The notes beneath the pieces are model-generated. The model saw only the letters and a list, made by a program, of their open reading frames with translations. It ran no database searches and had not been told where the DNA came from. A stretch of DNA of 60,005 bases, taken from contig JAPPIK010000051.1 of the NCBI GenBank assembly GCA_028820655.1, positions 1-60,005 of the forward strand, written 5' to 3'. Origin of the DNA: Candidatus Poribacteria bacterium (GTDB taxonomy: Bacteria > Poribacteria > WGA-4E > JAJDTR01). Shown in pieces: positions 32,956 to 40,499 of this stretch. Each line of letters starts with the position of its first letter. Position 1 is the first letter of the stretch. The position numbers and the translations under genes are program-made.

Positions 32956-34175
32956 AATACTTAACCCTGATCGCCTCTATGCTCCTTGTCGTCTCCATCG
33001 TCCGCGCCGAGATCGAACTGGTGTGGCGCCCGGTGGCCGACGAAGAGACGATGGGCGATGCGTACGTCCTTGCGAGCGATGGACACAGCCTCTACGCCGG
33101 TGGGGATGGAGTGCACGTCTCCGACGATCACGGTTACACCTGGCGACCGACCGCCGTCACCGACTATACCAGACAGATTAAAATCAGCGAGGATGCCGTG
33201 TATGCCGCGACAGAAACACAGGGCATATTCCGATCGGACGACCGTGGCAACAGCTGGCAGCCGAAAAGTCAAGGCCTTCCGACTTGGGGGGCCGGCGAGT
33301 ACCGCAGCGTCGGCCAAATCTTCATCAGCCGCTCCGGAACAATCGTCTGCGTGACGGTAAGCGGAACCTTCGCATCAACAGACCGCGCCGAGACCTGGCA
33401 CGAGATAACGAAGAAGTGGCGCGTGCGCGGCCATCATACGCTAATAGCCCAGAATACCAATACCATCACCGAATTAGGCGATTCGTGGTGGGCCTCCGGC
33501 TGGCGCACGGCGTACCGATCGCGCGACAACGGCGGCACCTGGGAATTCGCGAGCTCCGACGGAAAGGAGGAATTCGAGTGGATAAGTTCTTGGGTGATGC
33601 TCAACAACCGATTATATGCCGCCGGAGCAATACGCCACGAAGCCCAACACACCGATTATTACGCACCCTATTTTGGACGGTACGAACCCGAACGTCGTTG
33701 GACAAAACTCACACGAGGGCTTCCAGCGCCCGATGCCGCAAGGCGACATAACCTTATAAGCTCCTTAACCCTATACGGCCGCCGCATCTTTACCGCGCAC
33801 TACCTAGACGGAGTGTACCGGTTTAACGCGCGAATCGAAGGGTGGAGACCGGTCGGACTGCAGGGCAAAAGAGTAAGCTCGGTTATCACCCACCAGTCCC
33901 ACCTTTACGCCATGACCTACGACCACGGCATCTTCCGGGCGACGCTCCGGGGCGCCGTACAACCTGATAACAAAGCCCCAGCCATCTGGGGGCGATCAAA
34001 CAGAAATGAAACAGACAACCCTCATCGCCTCTATGTTCTTGGTTATCTCCCTCGCCCGTGCCGAGTGGGAACGCATCCCCGGGGCGGAGGAAATGGGATA
34101 CGTATACGCAATGGCAAGCGATGGAGATCGACTTTACGCCGGCGCCAAACACGGAGTCTTCATCTCGCCGGATGA
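32952..34175 (+). CDS. Secreted Asp-box propeller, copy 9, with frameshifted tail
   Basis: The frame encodes 407 aa. Signal KYLTLIASMLLVVSIVRA. Asp-boxes: SDDHGYTW, SDDRGNSW, STDRAETW, SRDNGGTW. The end should read KAPAIWGAIKQK-stop, and in another frame a TGA at 34007-34009 gives the usual ATGA overlap with copy 10. But the G-run at 33988-33992 has lost one base, so the frame goes on as GRSNRNETD for another 55 residues inside copy 10. Either a natural mutation or a sequencing error; the ancestral protein was about 351 aa. Confidence 0.8.
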   Translation: MKYLTLIASMLLVVSIVRAEIELVWRPVADEETMGDAYVLASDGHSLYAGGDGVHVSDDHGYTWRPTAVTDYTRQIKISEDAVYAATETQGIFRSDDRGNSWQPKSQGLPTWGAGEYRSVGQIFISRSGTIVCVTVSGTFASTDRAETWHEITKKWRVRGHHTLIAQNTNTITELGDSWWASGWRTAYRSRDNGGTWEFASSDGKEEFEWISSWVMLNNRLYAAGAIRHEAQHTDYYAPYFGRYEPERRWTKLTRGLPAPDAARRHNLISSLTLYGRRIFTAHYLDGVYRFNARIEGWRPVGLQGKRVSSVITHQSHLYAMTYDHGIFRATLRGAVQPDNKAPAIWGRSNRNETDNPHRLYVLGYLPRPCRVGTHPRGGGNGIRIRNGKRWRSTLRRRQTRSLHLAG

Positions 34176-35091
34176 CGGCTCCACCTGGAATCCAACCGAT
34201 CTTGACCACGGAATTTACGCAATTGTCGTCGGTTGGGACGGCGCCGTCTATGCAAGCGGAGGATATAAACACGGGCTATACCGGTCCGACACCCACGGGC
34301 ACTCATGGAAGCCAATCAATAACGGTCTTCGTACGTGGGAGCGCGGCGGCGGCCTCCGCTTCCCAAGCATCGAGCAGATACTTCCCACCACCTCACGGAG
34401 CCTCATCGCTGTCCCCGGCTCCGGTCCGTATATTTCCCTCAACCGGGGCGATTCATGGCAGTGGGTCGGCTTCGAATGGGTATACGGGCACCCAGCCTGG
34501 GAGAAGCCCTATGCATTCGGGTATGAGATTACCACAATGACCGAGTTCGATGGCTATCTGTGGGCATACACGAAATTCCGGGAAGTGTATCGTTCTCCGG
34601 ATAACGGCGAAACGTGGGATAAGGTGCCGGAACACGACGAATTGATACCCGTTCTTAAAGACAACATCCGCGAAATAAAGCACTGGGCGGCGCTTGACAA
34701 TCGATTGTATGTTGCCACCACCGACGCCTTTGGGGTATGGAACGAAGGGGAACTCATTTGGGAAAATCGCAACGAAGGGCTACCGGTCGATAACACGGAG
34801 CTCCCCGCGTACCGGGAATACCTCCGCACCATATACGACATATTTACCCTGGCGGTTAACCGCGGGCGTATCTTTGCCGGAGTTCGCGACCGCGGCGTGT
34901 GGGTGTTTGATGAGCGATCACAGACCTGGATTCCCGTAGGCCTGAACGGCCGACACGTTGGCACGCTCGTATCCCATCAATCCTATCTTTACGCCGCGAC
35001 ATCCCCCGACGGCATCTATCGCGCCTCGATCCCGGTCATTAACCCCTATGGAAAAACCGCCGCCACCTGGGGCGCCATCAAACGACCATGA
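34006..35091 (+). CDS. Secreted Asp-box propeller, copy 10
   Basis: A 361-aa protein; signal KQTTLIASMFLVISLARA, close to that of copy 9. Asp-boxes: SPDDGSTW, SDTHGHSW, SLNRGDSW, SPDNGETW. It has an insertion (DNTELPAYREYLRTIYDIF) between blades 5 and 6. Ends KTAATWGAIKRP. ATGA overlap with copy 11. Confidence 0.85.
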   Translation: MKQTTLIASMFLVISLARAEWERIPGAEEMGYVYAMASDGDRLYAGAKHGVFISPDDGSTWNPTDLDHGIYAIVVGWDGAVYASGGYKHGLYRSDTHGHSWKPINNGLRTWERGGGLRFPSIEQILPTTSRSLIAVPGSGPYISLNRGDSWQWVGFEWVYGHPAWEKPYAFGYEITTMTEFDGYLWAYTKFREVYRSPDNGETWDKVPEHDELIPVLKDNIREIKHWAALDNRLYVATTDAFGVWNEGELIWENRNEGLPVDNTELPAYREYLRTIYDIFTLAVNRGRIFAGVRDRGVWVFDERSQTWIPVGLNGRHVGTLVSHQSYLYAATSPDGIYRASIPVINPYGKTAATWGAIKRP

Positions 35092-36080
35092 AATACCTAA
35101 GCCTCCTCGCACTCCCACTGATCTGCCTCCTCCTTCTCTCGGGCCGCGCCCGCGCCGAATTGCAAGCCGACTGGGAGCAACTCGTCGGCGGCGAGTTTAC
35201 CCCGAACGGGACCACGCTAGAAACCGACCAGACCCGTCTCTTCTTGGGGGAGGGGGACGGATTTTACATGTCCCGGGACCACGGTTATACCTGGCGCCTA
35301 ACCCTTCCGGACCGCCAAATTACGGCAATCGCCATCGGTAAGAATGCCCTCTATGCGGGCACATCCAAGCATGGCTTATTCCGCTCCGACAGCCGCGGGG
35401 TCACATGGCAAAAGAAAAGCGGCCGCGCCCCCATAAAACAGATAGTCGTCTTGCGTTCCGGCGCCGTCATCGCCGGCAGGTACCCCGCCGGGGTCTATAT
35501 ATCCTTCAACCGGGGGGATACGTGGGACGATATATACGACCGCTGGCTCGAAAAACTGAGTCATGTTGGCTATAATATTTGGTCTATCACCGAGTTCGAC
35601 GGCTATCTCTGGTCCTCAACCTCGGGCGGAGGTATCATCCGTACCCCCGACATGGGCAAGACTTGGAAATGGGCTACGGAAGATTTTCGACTTGGCCGCG
35701 TATCCGACTGGGCAGTATTTAACGATCGATTATACGCCGCAGCAGGCGGCTTCGGACGATGGAACGAAGCCAAACACACTTGGGAGTATTTCAACGAAGG
35801 CCTTCAACCCGAACGCGGCGCCCAGCGTTTTTCAAGCCTGGCAGTGAATCGCGGACGTCTCTACGCCAGGCTCCTATCCTCCGGCGTTTACCTGTTTGAC
35901 GAGCGTTCGGAAACGTTTGTTCTCGCCGGTCTGCGGGAATCTGTTATCCTCGATCTCGTATCCCATCAAGGCTATCTGTACGCCGCAGCCGAAGACGAAG
36001 GCATCTACCGCGCCAGCATCCCGGCCGTGCAACCCTACAACAGGGCTACCGTCACTTGGGGCGCACTCAAAACAAAATGA
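35088..36080 (+). CDS. Secreted Asp-box propeller, copy 11
   Basis: A 330-aa protein, the shortest intact copy. Signal KYLSLLALPLICLLLLSGRA. Asp-boxes: SRDHGYTW, SDSRGVTW, SFNRGDTW, TPDMGKTW. Later blades: DWAVFNDRLYAAAGGFGRW, GVYLFDERSETFVLAG, SHQGYLYAAAEDEGIYRASI. Ends RATVTWGALKTK. The following lipoprotein gene starts 12 bases after the stop with the same leader (ACCACTCATGACTAAC) as copies 6 and 8. Confidence 0.85.
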   Translation: MKYLSLLALPLICLLLLSGRARAELQADWEQLVGGEFTPNGTTLETDQTRLFLGEGDGFYMSRDHGYTWRLTLPDRQITAIAIGKNALYAGTSKHGLFRSDSRGVTWQKKSGRAPIKQIVVLRSGAVIAGRYPAGVYISFNRGDTWDDIYDRWLEKLSHVGYNIWSITEFDGYLWSSTSGGGIIRTPDMGKTWKWATEDFRLGRVSDWAVFNDRLYAAAGGFGRWNEAKHTWEYFNEGLQPERGAQRFSSLAVNRGRLYARLLSSGVYLFDERSETFVLAGLRESVILDLVSHQGYLYAAAEDEGIYRASIPAVQPYNRATVTWGALKTK

Positions 36081-36092
36081 CGGAGACCACTC

Positions 36093-36647
36093 ATGACTAA
36101 CACACTCGGCTTAACCTTTATCCTAACCCCGCTGCTGGCGATCTACCTAACCGGCTGCGCCGCAAAGCTGGAGGAGCCCGAACTCGACCTCGCGCCCCTC
36201 GTCCGCATTGAGAACTTCGTTTCCTTCGAAGGGAGCACCAGCAAAATAGGAAGCATGACGGTCAACGCCAGCCCGGACGCAGAAAGTATGAAATACCTCG
36301 AAGACAAAAAGCGCCAAATAGCGCGGCTCGAAGACCGTCTCAACGCCTACTATCGCAAAGCGCTGCGCCGGCTGACCTATCTCCGCCTCAACAATCCGCT
36401 CGAGACACCCATCATCATCACCGACATTTTCAAAGAGATCGGAGATCCGATCGACGCCTTCTATAGCGACAGACTGCGCCGTAAGAGCGACCTCGAATTG
36501 GGCGCGGCGGCGCTGCAAATCAGCCTCAACGATTACATCCGGCGACTTATTAGCGCCCTGGAACGGGAAGACGATGAAATTTCCTACAAGATGTGGAAAG
36601 AATCGAAAAAGGATGAAACCGATGAAAACCCTGATTCTGCTAGGTAG
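36093..36647 (+). CDS. Lipoprotein of family L, first of tandem pair
   Basis: A 184-aa lipoprotein; lipobox YLTGC. Signature of family L: IGSMTVNAS, LEDRLNAYYRKALRRL, RLNNPLETPIIITDIF, GDPIDAFYSD, LQISLNDYIRRL. It shares CAAKLEEPEL and LAPLVRxENF with the next gene, so the two are tandem copies. It overlaps the next gene by 26 bases. Confidence 0.85.
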   Translation: MTNTLGLTFILTPLLAIYLTGCAAKLEEPELDLAPLVRIENFVSFEGSTSKIGSMTVNASPDAESMKYLEDKKRQIARLEDRLNAYYRKALRRLTYLRLNNPLETPIIITDIFKEIGDPIDAFYSDRLRRKSDLELGAAALQISLNDYIRRLISALEREDDEISYKMWKESKKDETDENPDSAR

Positions 36648-37134
36648 CACCCTCCTACTCCTCCCGAGTTGCGCCGCAAAGCTGGAGGAGCCCGAACTCA
36701 AACTCGCGCCCCTCGTCCGCCTCGAGAATTTCATCGTGCTCGATATGGGCACGGTCACCATGGGACACATGACGATCAATGCACTGATGACCGTGGAAGG
36801 CGCCAAATATCTCGAAGACAATAAGCGGCAGATCCGGCGGCTCGAGGAGCGGCTCAACGCCTGGTACCATAAAGCGCTGCGCCGGCTGACCTACCTCCGA
36901 CTCAACGATCCGCGCGAGTCTCCCATCATCATCACCGACCTGTTCAAAGAGGTCGGCGACCCGATCAACGCCTTCTATCGGGACGAACGACGCCGTCAGG
37001 AAGACCTCGAATTGGGGCGAAGAGCGATACACATGAGCTTCAACGATTACATCTGCCAAGTCATCCACGCCTTGGACAAGGAAGATGAGAAACTGCGTTT
37101 CAAGTTTTGGCAAGAATCAAAAAAGGACGATTGA
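36622..37134 (+). CDS. Lipoprotein of family L, second of tandem pair
   Basis: A 170-aa lipoprotein from ATG 36622 (AAGGATG upstream), lipobox LLPSC. Mature domain: MGHMTINALM, LEERLNAWYHKALRRL, RLNDPRESPIIITDLF, GDPINAFYRDE, IHMSFNDYICQVI. Last gene of the array; a patch of A repeats follows. Confidence 0.85.
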   Translation: MKTLILLGSTLLLLPSCAAKLEEPELKLAPLVRLENFIVLDMGTVTMGHMTINALMTVEGAKYLEDNKRQIRRLEERLNAWYHKALRRLTYLRLNDPRESPIIITDLFKEVGDPINAFYRDERRRQEDLELGRRAIHMSFNDYICQVIHALDKEDEKLRFKFWQESKKDD

Positions 37135-37244
37135 TGCGGAGCGCGCCGGCGTTCCGATTCCGAGAAGCCATGTTATGGTTGTAGCGGCGACCGCAGCGGC
37201 ACCGCCGGCAAGCTTTTCGGGATGGGATACCGTAACGTGTGATT

Positions 37245-37378
37245 CACATGGCACCCCGCTGGAGCGGGGAATCGCGACCGGGAGGTCGCTCCTACAGGTG
37301 TTGAGGGGAATAGCGACCTGGAGATCGCTCCTACAGATGACGAGGGGAGTCGCGACCTGGAGATCGCTCCTACAGGTG
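37245..37378. repeat. D followed by three A hairpins in tandem
   Basis: GCACCCCGCTGGAGCGGGG (D/A fusion), then hairpins at 37275-37290 (GCGACC-GGGA-GGTCGC), 37314-37329 and 37353-37368 (GCGACC-TGGA-GATCGC), each followed by TCCTACAG. The copies are about 39 bases apart. This patch separates the plus-strand propeller array from the convergent WD40 gene and could end transcription from both sides. No gene lies in 37135-37414. Confidence 0.8.
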
Positions 37379-37414
37379 ATGCAATGCTCGGTCTCCTGTC
37401 CCGCGGGTGCGGCG

Positions 37415-40030
37415 CTACCTGACAATTGCCATGCGGCGGGAGGCGCGGTAACTCTCCGCTCGAAATACGCAGATATACACGCCGTTGGCAAGCAGTTCTC
37501 CGCTTTCGTTGCGCCCATCCCAATACGCCGCATGGTGCTTGTCGGTGTAGTATCCCTCCGCCTGCAGCCCCAAATCCACGTGTCGCACCAAGATTCCCTT
37601 CGCGTTATAAATCGAGATTCGGACAACCGCATCTCTCGCGAGTTGATACGGGATCCAGGTCTCCGGATTGAACGGATTCGGGTAGTTCGGCAGGAGCTTT
37701 GTCCGTTCCGGCGTCAATGCCTCCAACAGATTCTCCAAGTATTCGATACCCCTCGGGATCGCGGGGTCCGCCAGGTCAATCTGCCGCGCTTCTTCCAGCC
37801 ACTTCCTGACTTGGGTTGTCCGAAGCATCTCCGGTCCGCCCGAATCGCTAAGCGGTGCACCTGCCGCGTTATCCATCATCCCCGCAACCAGCACCAGATC
37901 CAGGATGTTCACCGTCCCATCCCCGTTCACGTCTTCACGGTTTTCTCCGGATGTGCCTAAACGCCCCGCGACCAACACCAGGTCCAGAATGTCCACCACC
38001 CCGTCCCCGTTCACATCCGGTTTAACTTGTGGGGGCTCCGCGACTTGCGGTTGCTCATCTTCCGGAGGATCGGGGGACGGGAAGATCTCCCACAGCAGCA
38101 CGGTGCCGTCCCCGCTCCCACTGGCTAGCGTGCTTCCATCCGGACTGAACGCGACACTGGTAACATCACCTATATGGCCTTCGAACGTGCGTATGTTCTC
38201 ACCCGCCGCTGAATCCCACAGACGCACCCTGTTGTCGGTATTGCCGCTCGCGAGCGTGTCATCGACCGGACTGAACGCTACGGATGTATTCCGAGCGTGA
38301 TAACCATGCAGCGAGGATATTTGTTCGCCCGTCGACGCATCCCAAAGATGAATTGCGTCCGGAGCCACCGCGGCAAGCAAATCGCCATCCGGACTGAACG
38401 CGATGTTATCCGGAGATAGATCTTCCGTCGTCACGGTTAGTGTGCGTTTGGGCGTCCTCTTCTCCACATCCCATAGAAGAATCTGACGGGTTGTTGCGCC
38501 GGCAACCGTGCCCCCGTCAGGACTGAACGCCACGCCGATAATATCTGCATCGCTCCCGAACAGTGACCTTCTGTACAGCCCCGTCCCCGTATTCCAGAGG
38601 TTTACATTCCGGTCATATTTGTCGCCCACACTCGCCAGCGTCCCTCCATCCGGACTGAACGCCACGCTATTGACCCCACCCGTATGCCCTGTCAGCGTCG
38701 AAATGGTTTCGCGCGTCGCCGCATCCCACACACGGACGGTTCCGTCCCGGCTCCCGCTTGCAAGCGTGCGTCCAGCCGGGTTGAAAGCAACGCTGGTAAT
38801 GCGGTCTCTATGCCCTTCCAACGCGAATATGTACCCTCCCGTCACCGCATCCCAAAGACGCACCGTACCTGCCCCGACCGAACCCAATCCGGCGACCCGA
38901 TTCGCAGCGGCAACCGTACGGCGGTCGGGACTGAACGCGATTCTGGAGATTGGACCCGAATGGCCTTCTACATGGAGTATAGGAATTCCCGCCGCCGTAT
39001 CCCACAATGAGAGCCTGCCATCCCGACTCGCGACGGCAAGCGTGCCGCCGTCCGGGCTGAGTGCAAGGTGGCCCACCTCCCATACGTAGTCTTCCAGCGT
39101 TCTCAATAGCGCCCCCGTCGCCGCGTCCCAAATACGCACCGTGGTACCCCTGGTGCGGCGCCATGAATCAATAACGCTGCCGCTGGCAAAGGTGCGTCCA
39201 TCGGCGCTGTACGCCAGGCTATAGACAGCGCCGGCATGCCCCTGTAACTCGTGTTTGAGTGCTCCCGTCGCCGCATTCCGCAGCGAGACCCAGCCCCACG
39301 TCCCGGCGCCAAACGCCCAATCCCCATGCCCAACGGCAAGTGTTCGCCCATCCGGACTGAAAGCAAGACGCAGGGGATTACGGATACCGTCACTAAATGA
39401 GGTTTGAAGTTCGCCCGTCGCCGCGTCCCACAGACGGATTATACCGTCCCTCGCACTATGCCCCACAGCAAGCGAAGTGTGACTGCTGGCAACCGTCCGG
39501 CCATCCGGGCTGACGGCGAGGCTGATGACGTTACCGAAGCCCTCCTCATGTTCCGGAATCAGGGTGTGTCTTAACTCACCCGTGTCCGCGTCCCACACAC
39601 GCACCACATCCGCCTCACTGGTGGCGATCGTCAGACCATCCGCGCTGAGGGCATCACGCCACACGGATCCGAATTCTGCGGGCACCGTGCGCCTTGGTTC
39701 CCCCGTCGCAGCGTCCCAAATCTGGATATCTCCGGTCATGATTGTCAGCGTCACCCCATCCGGGTTGAAGGTGACTCTGCGAGGGTAATATATATTCCCG
39801 CGCCTCATCAGGCTTACGGGGTCACCCGTCGCCGAATCGTAGAGCCAAACACCGGCGCCGCCCGTGACCGCCAGTCGTGTACCTTCCGGGGAATACTGAA
39901 GTCCAAGGATTACGCCCCTGCCGAGCCGCACCTTGGCGCCTTCGGGCAACCCCCAACGGGAGGTATTTTGAGCAGTGGTGTTGAGCGAAACGAGGGATAG
40001 GAGAATGAGTGATGCAAGGGTGGTTTTCAT
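37415..40030 (-). CDS. Secreted WD40 protein with dockerin-type repeats and FlgD-like C-terminal domain
   Basis: An 871-aa protein; GAGGAAG precedes the ATG and the signal peptide ends near SLNTTAQ. Residues about 40-660 are WD40 repeats (motifs VAFSPDGxTLASGSxDGTVRxW and LWDxxTGE, at least 13, enough for two propellers). Residues 672-690 and 700-718 are dockerin type I calcium loops (DVNGDGVVDILDLVLVAG and DVNGDGTVNILDLVLVAG). The tail 781-871 holds NYPNPFNPETWIPYQLA, ISIYNAKGILVR, AAYWDGRNESGE and GVYICVFRA, a FlgD-like Ig fold of the kind used as a C-terminal secretion/sorting signal. Role: a surface protein that binds partners. A dockerin might dock to a cohesin encoded elsewhere; none is seen here. 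Confidence 0.92.
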   Translation of the reverse strand: MKTTLASLILLSLVSLNTTAQNTSRWGLPEGAKVRLGRGVILGLQYSPEGTRLAVTGGAGVWLYDSATGDPVSLMRRGNIYYPRRVTFNPDGVTLTIMTGDIQIWDAATGEPRRTVPAEFGSVWRDALSADGLTIATSEADVVRVWDADTGELRHTLIPEHEEGFGNVISLAVSPDGRTVASSHTSLAVGHSARDGIIRLWDAATGELQTSFSDGIRNPLRLAFSPDGRTLAVGHGDWAFGAGTWGWVSLRNAATGALKHELQGHAGAVYSLAYSADGRTFASGSVIDSWRRTRGTTVRIWDAATGALLRTLEDYVWEVGHLALSPDGGTLAVASRDGRLSLWDTAAGIPILHVEGHSGPISRIAFSPDRRTVAAANRVAGLGSVGAGTVRLWDAVTGGYIFALEGHRDRITSVAFNPAGRTLASGSRDGTVRVWDAATRETISTLTGHTGGVNSVAFSPDGGTLASVGDKYDRNVNLWNTGTGLYRRSLFGSDADIIGVAFSPDGGTVAGATTRQILLWDVEKRTPKRTLTVTTEDLSPDNIAFSPDGDLLAAVAPDAIHLWDASTGEQISSLHGYHARNTSVAFSPVDDTLASGNTDNRVRLWDSAAGENIRTFEGHIGDVTSVAFSPDGSTLASGSGDGTVLLWEIFPSPDPPEDEQPQVAEPPQVKPDVNGDGVVDILDLVLVAGRLGTSGENREDVNGDGTVNILDLVLVAGMMDNAAGAPLSDSGGPEMLRTTQVRKWLEEARQIDLADPAIPRGIEYLENLLEALTPERTKLLPNYPNPFNPETWIPYQLARDAVVRISIYNAKGILVRHVDLGLQAEGYYTDKHHAAYWDGRNESGELLANGVYICVFRAESYRASRRMAIVR

Positions 40031-40054
40031 TAGGTGGCTTCCTCTTCCGAACCT

Positions 40055-40465
40055 GTCACATATTCAGTCGCATGATCTCCGTCGGGGCGGGGAATCGCGA
40101 CCTGGAGATTGCACCTGCAGGGGGCCAGTTGTCCGAGGGCGATGAAGCAATCGGGGAACGGCCAGCCGGATTGGACACCGTACCGTGTCATTCACATGGC
40201 ACTCCGCTGGAGTACAGGAATTGAGGCTTCTCCTTTCTATTGACATGCCGCTCCGCTGGAGCGGGGAATCGCGACCTGGAGAAGATTTCTATCGCACTCG
40301 TTATTCACTCGTTTGATCTCCTACAATAAAAAGGCTGGTGCGCATAGGATTTCTATGGGATTTCTATCGCGTTCGCTATTCACTCACTTGATCACTCGCT
40401 ATCCACTCGCTTGATCACACCCTACAACTGCAAAATCGCGACCTGGAGATCGATCCTACAGGGAT
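40055..40465. repeat. A, D and large split-B block
   Basis: C fragment and A (40060-40120), D pair (CACTCCGCTGGAGTAC, 40199; GCCGCTCCGCTGGAGCGGGG, 40246-40265), A split by C (40266-40325), B split by the longest C of the window (40328-40428: two GATC-bounded units in tandem, CTATTCACTCACTTGATC then CTATCCACTCGCTTGATC), and an A (40434-40462). No gene is supported in 40031-40499. Confidence 0.8.
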
Positions 40466-40499
40466 GGGATAAACGCGGCACGTAGGCTGCACGACTCGG

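Noticed and set aside
22344-36080. Propellers as sialidases
   Set aside because: Asp-boxes are present, but I find no arginine triad, Asp acid/base or Tyr/Glu pair in consistent places, so catalysis is not claimed.
38508-39089. A 193-aa frame opposite the WD40 gene
   Set aside because: Shadow of the WD40 repeats; its regular serine/proline pattern reflects the repeated codons on the other strand.
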